A DNA stretch of 64,000 nucleotides from Mycolicibacterium iranicum (GTDB taxonomy: Bacteria > Actinomycetota > Actinomycetes > Mycobacteriales > Mycobacteriaceae): contig NZ_JACHVU010000006.1 in assembly GCF_014190915.1 (NCBI RefSeq), forward strand, positions 231,085-295,084, given 5' to 3'. The notes below the pieces were generated by a model. It ran no database searches, was not told the origin of the DNA, and worked only from the letters and a program-made list of their open reading frames with translations. A program made the position numbers and the translations under genes. Of this stretch, positions 17,861 to 26,053 are shown piece by piece (positions within the stretch are counted from its first letter, which is position 1; the number at the start of each line of letters is the position of its first letter).

Positions 17861-19441
17861 ATGACCGTGGATCGTGTTCGGGGCAAGGCCGGCCGCGTGG
17901 GTGGGTTCACCGCCGCGCTCGGTGTGGGGGCGGTGATCGCCCTCGGTGCGGCAGGTCCGGCCTGGGCGGCCGACGAGGGAACGTCCGCAGAGAGTCCGTC
18001 GGACTCGTCGCAGACCGACGACGCGCCGAAACCCGCCCGCGACAACGACTCCGAGTCGACCCCGGCCGCACCGGCGTCCGGCACGGAGGATCCCGCCGAC
18101 CCTGCCGAGACCGGCGGTACTGGCGACACCGGCGGCACCGGCGAGCCACGGGACGATGCCGAGCCGGAGGACGGGTCGGACGTCAGCGACGCAGACCTCG
18201 CGGAGGATCCGACCGACGCGCAGGCGGACCCCGACGAGACCCTCGACGATGCCGATGCCGATGCGCATGCCCATGCCGAGGCGCCGGACAGCCGGGATAC
18301 GGCCACGGTCGACATCGTCGACACGACCACCGGGACCACTACCCCGGACGCGCCCGCCGCCGTGCCGGCCCTGTGGTCGCTAGCCGGGGCCGCCCGCCGC
18401 GAGGACGACGACCGCACCCACGAACAATCCACCGCTCCCACGACGGCCGGCACCCTTCCCGCCTCGGAGATCGCGGTGCTGGCGGTCCCGCCCGCTACCG
18501 AGCCGGTCTATACGGGCCGGCCGTCTTTCGTGCACAACCTCGTCACGGCGGGACTGAACGTGCTCAAGGTGGTGCTCAAACCGTTCGGCGGGTTGCTGTC
18601 CTTCACCAGCCTCAAGATCCCGTTCTTCACCGACGGCATCCCGCCGTTCTTCTTCAGGGCCGGACTCGACGTGACGCGCACCGAGTTCGAGGGCATGAAG
18701 GTGTGGTCGCTCACGCCGCGCAGGAATGCCACCGACGACGTCGTGGTCGCGCTGCACGGCGGCGCCTACGTCGCCACCGCCAGCATCTTCCACTGGTGGA
18801 CCTACGCCGACATGGCCCGCGACACCGGTGCCACGGTGATCGTTCCGCTGCAGACCCTCGTCACCAAGGGCGGAACGGCAGCCACCGAAGTGCCCCGCAC
18901 GGCGAATTTCCTCACCGCGGTGATCGATGAGCACGGCGCGCAGAACGTCAGCCTGTTCGGCGACTCCGCCGGTGGCGGCCTCGCCCTGGCCGCGACGCAG
19001 GAACTGGTGCGCCGCAACGCGACGACGCCGTCGCGGATGGTGCTGCTGGCGCCGTGGCTGGACGTCTCGATGAGCGATCCACGCAGTGCCGAGGTCAGGG
19101 ATCCCCTGCTCGACATCCCGAATCTCGTTCGCTCGGGCGCGAAGTGGGCCGGCGCGGCAGGCACGTCCGACCCGATGGCGAGCCCACTGTTCGGGTCGCT
19201 GCAGGGGTTGCCGCCGACCGTCGTCTACAGCTCGTCGCGGGACCTGCTGACGGTGGACACGGTGCGGTTGCGCGACCGCGTGCTCGCCGAGGGGATTCCG
19301 AACGTGACGTTCCAGTTCCGCGCGGGGCTGATCCACGACTGGTTCACGTTCCCGTTCCTGCCCGACGCCCACGAGGATCGGGCCGGCGTCTACGCAGACC
19401 TGGTGGGGCCGTCCGTGGTGTCGACCCGGGCCTCCGTCTGA
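17861..19441 (+). CDS. secreted alpha/beta hydrolase with acidic linker
   Basis: 526 residues from ATG at 17861, preceded by GGGGAGG. The signal peptide (GFTAALGVGAVIALGAAGPAWA) cleaves near residue 37. Asp/Glu/Pro/Thr-rich disorder runs to about residue 160 and then comes the LWSLAGAARRE motif, also present in the protein at 710. The catalytic domain is of the hormone-sensitive-lipase (alpha/beta hydrolase-3) type: oxyanion HGGAY, nucleophile elbow GDSAGGG, a late Asp near SSRDLLTVD, and His in GLIHDWF. It is predicted to be an exported esterase or lipase acting at the cell envelope. Its 3' end overlaps the convergent permease gene by 52 bp. Confidence 0.88.
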   Translation: MTVDRVRGKAGRVGGFTAALGVGAVIALGAAGPAWAADEGTSAESPSDSSQTDDAPKPARDNDSESTPAAPASGTEDPADPAETGGTGDTGGTGEPRDDAEPEDGSDVSDADLAEDPTDAQADPDETLDDADADAHAHAEAPDSRDTATVDIVDTTTGTTTPDAPAAVPALWSLAGAARREDDDRTHEQSTAPTTAGTLPASEIAVLAVPPATEPVYTGRPSFVHNLVTAGLNVLKVVLKPFGGLLSFTSLKIPFFTDGIPPFFFRAGLDVTRTEFEGMKVWSLTPRRNATDDVVVALHGGAYVATASIFHWWTYADMARDTGATVIVPLQTLVTKGGTAATEVPRTANFLTAVIDEHGAQNVSLFGDSAGGGLALAATQELVRRNATTPSRMVLLAPWLDVSMSDPRSAEVRDPLLDIPNLVRSGAKWAGAAGTSDPMASPLFGSLQGLPPTVVYSSSRDLLTVDTVRLRDRVLAEGIPNVTFQFRAGLIHDWFTFPFLPDAHEDRAGVYADLVGPSVVSTRASV

Positions 19442-20760
19442 TTCCGCTGTCCTCCAAACCTTCTCGCCACGAAGTACAGGACCACTCCGCCGGCGAGCAG
19501 GGCTGCGGCCAGCAGCCACACCTTCGCGCTCTGCTGTGTCAGCAACAGCACGCAGGAGCCGATGCCCAGGACCGGCACGAACGTCCAGACCTGGAAGTGG
19601 TCGTGGTCGACGTGGTCGCGCCGCAACACCAGTACCGACACGTTCGCCGAGAGGAACACGAACAGCAGCAGGAGCACGACGGTTTCGGCGAGCATGGACA
19701 GATCGCCGATGAGCGTCAGCACCATGGCGACCGCGGTCGTCGCGACGATGGCGACCCACGGGGTCCGGCGGTTGGGGAGCACGCGTGCGAACAGCGCCGG
19801 CAGCAGGCCCTGTTCCGACATCCCGAACGTCAACCTGCTCGACATGATCATCGTCAGCAGCGCGCCGTTGGCCACCGCGATCAGGGCGATCAGGCTGAAC
19901 AGCCACCCCGGCACCGCCACCCCGGACGCGGCGACCACGTCGAGCAGCGGCCCGGAGGACTGCGAGAGTTCCGCCGGCGGCAGTGCGACGGCGCTGGCGA
20001 TGCCGACCAGCGCGTACACCACGCCGGCGGTGATCAGCGCGGAGAACAGCGCCCGGGGATACACCCGGCTCGGATCCTTGATCTCCTCGACGACGTTGGC
20101 GGAGGTCTCGAAACCGACGAACGAGTAGTAGGCGAGGATGGCGCCGCCCAGGATCGCCAGTGCCGGCGTCGTGCCGTCGGGGAACTCGGTGACCCGGCCG
20201 ACGTCGCCGTCTCCGCGGCCGACCATCAGGGCGACGACGACGATGACGAGGATCAGTCCGGAGACCTCGATGGCCGTCATCACCACATTGGACTTCAGGG
20301 ATTCGCTGATGCCCCGCGCGTTCAAGCAGGCCACCAGCGCCAGGAACGCCAGCGCGGCAACGGTGGTCGGGATGTCGACGAACGTGGCGAGGTAGTCGCC
20401 CGAGAAGGCCAACGCGAGACCGGCCGCACTCGTGACGCCCGCGGCGAGCATGCTGAAACCGACAAGGAACGAGATCACGGGCCGGCCGAACGCGCGCTCG
20501 GCGAACACCGCGGCACCACCGGCCCGCGGGTACTTCGTCACCAGCTCGGCGTAGGACCCGGCGGTGAGGAGCGCCAGCAGCAGGGCGACGGTCAGCGGCG
20601 CCCACAGGACGCCTCCGACCTCGCCGGACAGCTCACCCATCAGCGCATAGATGCCGGCTCCCAGGACGTCGCCGAGGATGAAGAGGAACAGCAGCGGGCC
20701 CGTGATGCGGCGCGCCAGCTTCGTCGGCTCTGCCCTCACTTCTGCTGCGTCGGTTGCCAT
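19390..20760 (-). CDS. APC-family amino acid permease
   Basis: 456 residues with about twelve hydrophobic segments. The family signature is at the first helix (ITGPLLFLFILGDVLGAGIYALMGELSG), followed by YPRAGGAAVFAERAFGRP and the TM6-region stretch AYYSFVGFETSANVVEEIKDPSRVYPRA. It likely takes up or exchanges amino acids or polyamines across the plasma membrane; the substrate is not predictable. ATG 20760 has GGGGGAG close upstream. The gene is divergent from the luciferase-like gene, with 195 bp between them. Confidence 0.9.
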   Translation of the reverse strand: MATDAAEVRAEPTKLARRITGPLLFLFILGDVLGAGIYALMGELSGEVGGVLWAPLTVALLLALLTAGSYAELVTKYPRAGGAAVFAERAFGRPVISFLVGFSMLAAGVTSAAGLALAFSGDYLATFVDIPTTVAALAFLALVACLNARGISESLKSNVVMTAIEVSGLILVIVVVALMVGRGDGDVGRVTEFPDGTTPALAILGGAILAYYSFVGFETSANVVEEIKDPSRVYPRALFSALITAGVVYALVGIASAVALPPAELSQSSGPLLDVVAASGVAVPGWLFSLIALIAVANGALLTMIMSSRLTFGMSEQGLLPALFARVLPNRRTPWVAIVATTAVAMVLTLIGDLSMLAETVVLLLLFVFLSANVSVLVLRRDHVDHDHFQVWTFVPVLGIGSCVLLLTQQSAKVWLLAAALLAGGVVLYFVARRFGGQRNQTEARVDTTDGPTRSA

Positions 20761-20955
20761 CGCTCCCCCTACTGGTCGGCCTGCCGGCCGATACGGCCGT
20801 GTCAGCAGGTACCCCGACCTGGGCCATTCGATGCATTTTCACGATCGAAAGGTGGCTGAGGACCCCGCACCGTCGCTCGGCGGCGCGGTGGTTGCGCCCG
20901 TTCGTCACGCACAGAAAGCCACCTGCGCCACGGGGGCGGCGGTCAGAATGACCAG

Positions 20956-22131
20956 ATGCGCTTCGGAAACTTCATGGCTCCGTTCCACCCCACCGGTCAG
21001 AACCCCACTCTCGCCCTGGAGCGCGATCTGGACCTGATCGTCGCGATGGACCACCTGGGCTTCGACGAGGCGTGGGTGGGCGAGCACCACTCCGCAGGCT
21101 TCGAGATCATCGCCTCCCCCGAGGTGTTCATCGGCGTCGCCGCCGAGCGGACGAAACACCTCAGGCTCGGCACGGGTGTCAGCTCGTTGCCCTACCACAA
21201 CCCGCTGATGCTGGCCGATCGCATGGTGCTGCTCGACCACCTGACCCGGGGCCGGGTCATGCTGGGCTGCGGGCCCGGCCAGCTCACGTCGGACGCCCAC
21301 ATGCTGGGCATTCCGGCCGACGAGCAGCGCCCGCGCATGGAGCAGTGCCTCGATGCGATCGTCCGCCTGCTGCGCGGGGAGACGGTCACCATGCACACCG
21401 ACGGGTTCACCCTGCAGGACGCGCGCCTGCAGCTGCGGCCCTACAGCCGACCCTGCTTCGACATCGCGGTCGCCGCATCGTTCTCCCCGACCGGCCCGCG
21501 GGGTGCGGGCCGGCACGGGATCGGCATGCTCTCGATCGCCGCCACGGCCCGACAGGGCATGGATCTGCTTGCCCAGCACTGGAATACGTGGGAAGAGGTC
21601 GCCGCGCAGAACGGTCACGTCGCCGACCGGTCCAAGTGGCGGCTGGTGGGGCCGATGCATCTCGCCGAGACGCGTGAGCAGGCCGAGCGGGACGTGGAGT
21701 ACGGCATCGCGGAGTTCTCCGATTACTTCACCCACATCCTGCCCGCCGGGCCGGTCCAGGGCGGCACGCCCGCGGAGATCATCGCCAACAATCGGGAGAC
21801 GGGCTTTGCGGTGATCGGCACGCCGGACGACGCGATCGCGAAAATCGAGGAGTTGGTGGAGGCGAGCAACGGAGGGTTCGGCGCCTTTCTGTTGTTCGAC
21901 CACGACTGGGCGCCGCCGGCGGCGAAGCTGCGCAGCTACGAACTGTTCGCGCAGTATGTGATCCCGCACTTCACCGGCCAACTCGGCGGACCGATCGCCT
22001 CGCGCGACTGGGTCACCGGAAGTGGGCGCTCCTTCGTCGACCAGGCGGCACACGCGATCGGCAAGGCCATCGACGATCACGCCGCCGAACAACAGGCTGC
22101 GCCGAGCCAGAGGCCCGATGATCGAGGGTGA
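20956..22131 (+). CDS. luciferase-like (LLM class) flavin-dependent oxidoreductase
   Basis: 391 residues. The bacterial luciferase/limonene-monooxygenase type TIM-barrel is recognisable from MRFGNFMAPFHPTGQNP, WVGEHHSAGFEIIASPEVFIG, LRLGTGVSSLPYHNPLMLADR and DHLTRGRVMLGCGPGQL. It should use reduced FMN (or F420 in some mycobacterial relatives) to oxidise a small hydrophobic substrate. It is soluble. The following kinase-like gene starts 14 nt before its stop, so the two are coupled and may form one pathway with the SnoaL-like protein downstream. Confidence 0.88.
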   Translation: MRFGNFMAPFHPTGQNPTLALERDLDLIVAMDHLGFDEAWVGEHHSAGFEIIASPEVFIGVAAERTKHLRLGTGVSSLPYHNPLMLADRMVLLDHLTRGRVMLGCGPGQLTSDAHMLGIPADEQRPRMEQCLDAIVRLLRGETVTMHTDGFTLQDARLQLRPYSRPCFDIAVAASFSPTGPRGAGRHGIGMLSIAATARQGMDLLAQHWNTWEEVAAQNGHVADRSKWRLVGPMHLAETREQAERDVEYGIAEFSDYFTHILPAGPVQGGTPAEIIANNRETGFAVIGTPDDAIAKIEELVEASNGGFGAFLLFDHDWAPPAAKLRSYELFAQYVIPHFTGQLGGPIASRDWVTGSGRSFVDQAAHAIGKAIDDHAAEQQAAPSQRPDDRG

Positions 22132-22969
22132 CCACGATCTGGGCACCGTCCTGCGGAACCATCTGACACAGTGGCAGCTTCGCGTCGACGGACCCACCCA
22201 CGAGGGCGCAGACTCTCTGGTCACACCCGTGCGCACCGACGACGGGACGGCCGCCGTCCTCAAGGTGAGCGCGCCGCAGACCGCATCCCCGCACGAGCAC
22301 CTCGTGCTACGGCGCTGGGGCGGCGACGGAGCCGTGCGACTGCTGCGGGCGGATCCGCCGGCACATGCGCTCCTGCTCGAGCGGCTCCGGCCGCCACGGT
22401 TGGACGAGAGCGCCGACACGATCGCGTGCGAGGTCATCGGGGGGCTCTACCGCACCCTGCACGTGCCCGCATTGCCTCAATTGCTCTCTGCCACAGCGGA
22501 TGTCGCAGACCGGATCGAGGTGTTGCGGAGGCTGCCCCGCGGCGCGCCGATCCCGCACCGGCTCGTCACCCAGGTCATCGCGCTGAGCCGAGACCTGACG
22601 GCCGACCGGAGCGGCGAGGTGGTGCTGCACGGCGACCTGCACCCCGGCAAGGTCTTCACCGCCGGACGCCGACCGTGGCTGGCGGTGGCTCCGCGTCCGG
22701 TCAACGGCGACCGGCACTACGAGATCGCACCGATGCTGTGGCACCGGTGGGATGCGCTCACGGGCAACATCCGCGACGGTGTCCGCCACCGGTTCCACAC
22801 CCTCGTCGCCGTCGCCGACCTCGACGAGGATCTCGCCCGCGCATGGACCCTGGTGCGGGTCGTGCACGCGTGGACGCACGAACTGCTGGCCGGCGCCGCT
22901 ACCGAAGCCGTCGCGGATGCTGCGGCGTCGAGCAGATACGCGGCGATCGCCAAAGCTGTGCAGGACTGA
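22118..22969 (+). CDS. APH(6)/streptomycin-kinase-like protein with degenerate active site
   Basis: 283 residues from ATG 22118 inside the end of the previous gene. The aminoglycoside 6-phosphotransferase/hydroxyurea-kinase fold is supported by AAVLKVS (ATP Lys49), HEHLVLRRWGGDGAVRLL, ALLLERL and the catalytic loop HGDLHPGKV. In this family the loop normally reads HGDLHxxNV and the next metal-binding motif contains DPKG. Here the Asn is Lys178 and the Asp position is Ala191 (LAVAPRPVNGD). Asp173 is kept. Both Mg-coordinating side chains are therefore gone, so normal phosphotransfer is doubtful. It may be a pseudokinase with a binding role, or be inactive. Confidence 0.82.
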   Translation: MIEGDHDLGTVLRNHLTQWQLRVDGPTHEGADSLVTPVRTDDGTAAVLKVSAPQTASPHEHLVLRRWGGDGAVRLLRADPPAHALLLERLRPPRLDESADTIACEVIGGLYRTLHVPALPQLLSATADVADRIEVLRRLPRGAPIPHRLVTQVIALSRDLTADRSGEVVLHGDLHPGKVFTAGRRPWLAVAPRPVNGDRHYEIAPMLWHRWDALTGNIRDGVRHRFHTLVAVADLDEDLARAWTLVRVVHAWTHELLAGAATEAVADAAASSRYAAIAKAVQD

Positions 22970-22993
22970 CCGCACGACGGAAGGACTTTTTAG

Positions 22994-23536
22994 ATGACCC
23001 CGACCGATGCATTGCAGGAGATGCTCGACGAGCACGAACTGCGCAAGCTCGTGCACCGCTACTGCCGCGCCGTCGATCGCGGCGACGACGCCACGCTGCG
23101 CAGCCTCTACCACGACGACGCCGAGGACGCTCACGGCAGCTTCTCGTCCGGTCCGGCCACCCGACTCGTCGAGCAGATCGCGGCGGCACGCCCGTTTCTC
23201 CGATCGATGCAACACCACATCACCACAACGAACTTCGCGATCGACGGCGCCGTCGCCGAAGGCGAGATCTACACCATCGCCACCCACACCTTCACCGTCG
23301 GCGACCACGACGTCGACGTCATTGTGGGCGGACGGTATCTGGACCGATACGAGAAACGCGACGGCACGTGGAAGGTGACCCACCGCGCCATCGTCACCGA
23401 CTCCGCCTTCGTCAACGACCCGTCCAGGCTCGACCTCGGCCATCCCGTCACCAGGGACACCCCGGTCGGAGCGCCGGACGGCAGCGACCCGTCGCACGAC
23501 TTCTTCTCGCTGCTGCCCTCGGCCCCCGTGCGCTGA
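22994..23536 (+). CDS. SnoaL-like (NTF2-fold) protein
   Basis: 180 residues, start ATG 22994 with GGAAGGA upstream. The SnoaL_4-type pattern is present: ELRKLVHRYCRAVDRGDDATLRSLYHDDAED near the N-terminus, MQHHITTTNFAI, and GGRYLDRYEKRDGTWKVTHRAIVTD. Such cone-shaped alpha+beta domains act as dehydratases, isomerases or hydratases on polyketide or steroid-like molecules, or simply bind ligands. A Tyr/Asp/His set (RYCRAVD, HHI) typical of scytalone-dehydratase-like members is present. It is 24 nt downstream of the kinase-like gene, probably in one operon with the luciferase-like oxidoreductase. Confidence 0.82.
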   Translation: MTPTDALQEMLDEHELRKLVHRYCRAVDRGDDATLRSLYHDDAEDAHGSFSSGPATRLVEQIAAARPFLRSMQHHITTTNFAIDGAVAEGEIYTIATHTFTVGDHDVDVIVGGRYLDRYEKRDGTWKVTHRAIVTDSAFVNDPSRLDLGHPVTRDTPVGAPDGSDPSHDFFSLLPSAPVR

Positions 23537-23675
23537 CGCCGCCGGCCGCGCGCGCCGCATCCCGCCGCCGAGTTTGGGATCGGTAGTCGCTGCGCGTCGA
23601 TGTACTCATCGCCATGCACCGCACCCCGCGGGCATGAGCGCAAAGGCATCGACGCGACAACGAAAGGAGCCGGCC

Positions 23676-24503
23676 ATGAACGCACCCGTCGCGACGCGCA
23701 GTCTCACACCGTCGACGAACACCCGGTCGCGCATGACCGGTCTCTACGCCCTGAAGCCGTGGTTCACCTCGCGGCTGACCCCGATCGTCGACGCGGCCGT
23801 CGCCCGGCGCATCTCGCCGGATGTCTTCACCGTCGTCGGCGTCCTCGGCGGCGGCGCCGCGGGCGTGACCCTCGCCTTCGGCTGGTGGCCGCTGGCGGCC
23901 GTGTTCATGGTGCTGCGCCTGGCGGGCGCGAACCTCGACGGCGCCGTGGCCCGGGCGCGCGGCGTGAGCCGCCCGTGGGGGTTCGTGGTCAACGAGATCG
24001 GGGACCGCACCGCCGACCTGCTGGCGTTCTCGGGCCTGGCCGTGTGGGCAGCCCGCCAGGGCGGCCCGGGCTTGGACTGGTTGTCCTGGCCCGTACTGCA
24101 GGTCCTCCTCGCCGCGCTGGCGGCCACACTTCCGACGTTCGCGTCGCTGGCGGCCGCGGGGGCCGGCGCCACCCGCCGCAACGGCGGACCGCTCGGCAAG
24201 ACCGAACGGTGTGTGTTCGTGGTGCTGGCCGTCGCCATCCCTGTCCTCATGCCGGTGCTGCTGATGCAGCTGTTGAACGGCTCGGTGCTCACCACGGTGC
24301 TGCGGCTGCGCGCCGCACGCCGCGAGCTGGCCGCCCAGCGCACCGCGCGTCCGGCTACCCGCCCGGTACGTCCCCAGCCTGCGCGGCGCGTCGTGGCCGA
24401 ACGCCTCGACGCCGTGACGCAGCCCATCGACATGGTGACCCAGCCCCTGTACGCCCTCGGGCGCGAGGCAGTGACCCGTCCGATGGTGGGAGCGGCGGCA
24501 TGA
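23676..24503 (+). CDS. CDP-alcohol phosphatidyltransferase, YnbA-like variant
   Basis: 275 residues from ATG 23676 (AAAGGAG 7 nt upstream). It has several membrane helices (about 45-80, 110-145 and 180-205) and a long Arg/Pro-rich cytosolic tail. The phosphatidyltransferase motif is D-x2-DG-x2-AR-x8-G-x3-D-x3-D. Here it reads with DG at 88-89, R93, G102 and D110, but the first Asp is Ala85 and the third is Asn106 (GFVVNEIGD). From memory, the E. coli YnbA-like branch shares the N-E-x-x-D form, so this may be a subfamily trait. It would join a CDP-activated lipid to an alcohol headgroup. It is first gene of a four-gene coupled cluster. Confidence 0.85.
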   Translation: MNAPVATRSLTPSTNTRSRMTGLYALKPWFTSRLTPIVDAAVARRISPDVFTVVGVLGGGAAGVTLAFGWWPLAAVFMVLRLAGANLDGAVARARGVSRPWGFVVNEIGDRTADLLAFSGLAVWAARQGGPGLDWLSWPVLQVLLAALAATLPTFASLAAAGAGATRRNGGPLGKTERCVFVVLAVAIPVLMPVLLMQLLNGSVLTTVLRLRAARRELAAQRTARPATRPVRPQPARRVVAERLDAVTQPIDMVTQPLYALGREAVTRPMVGAAA

Positions 24504-25129
24504 GCGCCCCGATCGCGGCGAGCACCGCGCGCCACTGGTTGTGGCGGATCGTCTGCGCGGCGTCGGGCGGCGTGACCGTCAACGGACGATGGGATGTCCG
24601 GGGCGGCTGCGTGGTGGTCGCCAACCATTCGTCGCACGCGGACACCGCAGCACTGCTGGCGGCACTGCCGCCCGCGGCACGCCCCGTCTTCGGTGCCGCC
24701 GCCGACTACTGGTTCGAGGTTCCGGTGCGTCGCGTCATCGCCACCTCCCTGGCGGGAATCCTGCCGGTGCGACGGGCCGGAGCAGGCAATTACGCCGCGC
24801 TGCTCGCCGCAGCCGGGCCGGCGCTGCGTGCCGGCCGCACGGTGGTCCTCTACCCCGAGGGAACCCGGTCGACGGACGGCGTGATCGCGGAATTCCGTTC
24901 CGGCGCCGTGCGTCTGGCGCGTGACTGCGGCGTGCCGGTGGTACCCGTCGCGGTGCTCGGCACCGCCGACGTCCTGCCCAAGGACGGCCGCTACTCCCCC
25001 GCCCCGATGCAGGTGCGCCTGGGCGAACCGCTGGACCCGCACGACGTCACGGCCGCCCAGTTGCGCGAGCAGGTGGTGGCGCTGCGCGCGGACGCGGGTC
25101 ACGACGAGCGCTACGCGTTGGCTTCGTGA
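24500..25129 (+). CDS. PlsC-like acyltransferase
   Basis: 209 residues. It starts at an ATG overlapping the previous stop by 4 nt (ATGA). The acyltransferase block I is NHSSHAD (the HX4D motif with catalytic His and Asp), block II is around GILPVRRAG, block III is YPEGTRST, and block IV is VPVVPVAVLG. This is the 1-acyl-glycerol-3-phosphate acyltransferase family, membrane-associated, transferring acyl chains to make phosphatidic-acid-like molecules. Its place between a phosphatidyltransferase and a CDP-diacylglycerol synthase homologue suggests it makes the lipid acceptor for that pathway. Confidence 0.9.
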   Translation: MSAPIAASTARHWLWRIVCAASGGVTVNGRWDVRGGCVVVANHSSHADTAALLAALPPAARPVFGAAADYWFEVPVRRVIATSLAGILPVRRAGAGNYAALLAAAGPALRAGRTVVLYPEGTRSTDGVIAEFRSGAVRLARDCGVPVVPVAVLGTADVLPKDGRYSPAPMQVRLGEPLDPHDVTAAQLREQVVALRADAGHDERYALAS

Positions 25130-25144
25130 AACGGGTTGCCGGAC

Positions 25145-26053
25145 ATGATGATCGTTGACGAATATCTGCGCTTCCTGCACCTCGACAGGCGCATGGCGCT
25201 CGACGTGGACCTGGGCCCGCTGCAGGTACACCTGCACTCACGGGCCGTGTTCTTCCTGTGGCTGACCGTGGCCGTCCTGGGCGCGGCAGGGCTGGCGGTC
25301 CTCGTCGCCCGTAAGCCGGAGCTGGTCCAGAAGTGGCGCACCTGGGTGCTGATCGCGCCCGTCGTCGGCGTGCCCGTCTGGATCGGGGAAGGCACCACCG
25401 CGGTGCTGGCCGCCGGGCTCGCCGTGACCGCGGTCGTCGAATACGCGCGGCTGGTACGGCTGGGCCGCGCAGACACCTGGGTGCTGCTCGCGCTGGCCGT
25501 GCTGTACCCGGCCGCGGCCTGGTTACGGCCGGAGATGCTCGGCTTCGCCCCGATCGTCGTCCTGCTGTGCGCGCTGCCGTCCGTACTCGGCGGAGACATC
25601 GAGCACGGTTGCCGCAGAACCGCTTTCACGGCCTTCGGCTCAGTGTGGATCTGCTGGTCGCTGGCCCACCTGGTGATGGTGTGGCCCGACACGTACCTGA
25701 TGTGCTTCGCCGTCGCGGCCACCGATGTGGCCGCCTGGTGTGGTGGCAAGGGTCTGCGGCGGATGGCGTGGGCCCGGCGCCCGCTGTCCCCGCTGAGCCC
25801 CAACAAGACCGTCGGCGGCCTGGTGGGCGCGGTGATCGGCGCTTTCCTGATCCTGTCCGTGCTGGGCACCCTCACGGTCGGCCTGTTGATCGCCGTCGCC
25901 CTCGGTAGCGTGTTCGGTGACCTCCTGGAGTCGATGCTCAAGCGGCAGGCCCAGGTGAAAGACGCCGGCGACTGGCTCCCCGGCTTCGGCGGCCTGCTCG
26001 ATCGCATCGACTCCCTGCTCGTTGTCCTCCCACTGGCCTACTTCCTCGGATGA
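25145..26053 (+). CDS. phosphatidate cytidylyltransferase (CdsA-like, YnbB-like)
   Basis: 302 residues from ATG 25145; a TTG three codons upstream is a less likely start. It has about eight membrane helices. The C-terminal CDP-diacylglycerol synthase signature is clear (SMLKRQAQVKDAGDWLPGFG followed by GLLDRIDSLL); the usual His in PxHGG is Phe. It should activate phosphatidic acid with CTP to CDP-diacylglycerol. The gene is distinct from a housekeeping cdsA because of its position in a phosphatidyltransferase-acyltransferase-transporter cluster. It starts 15 nt after the acyltransferase stop and overlaps the transporter start by 4 nt. Confidence 0.88.
   Translation: MMIVDEYLRFLHLDRRMALDVDLGPLQVHLHSRAVFFLWLTVAVLGAAGLAVLVARKPELVQKWRTWVLIAPVVGVPVWIGEGTTAVLAAGLAVTAVVEYARLVRLGRADTWVLLALAVLYPAAAWLRPEMLGFAPIVVLLCALPSVLGGDIEHGCRRTAFTAFGSVWICWSLAHLVMVWPDTYLMCFAVAATDVAAWCGGKGLRRMAWARRPLSPLSPNKTVGGLVGAVIGAFLILSVLGTLTVGLLIAVALGSVFGDLLESMLKRQAQVKDAGDWLPGFGGLLDRIDSLLVVLPLAYFLG

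Noticed and set aside
20776..20791. Inverted repeat TCGGCC-tgcc-GGCCGA in the APC permease leader
   Set aside because: Six GC-only base pairs arise easily by chance in this composition.
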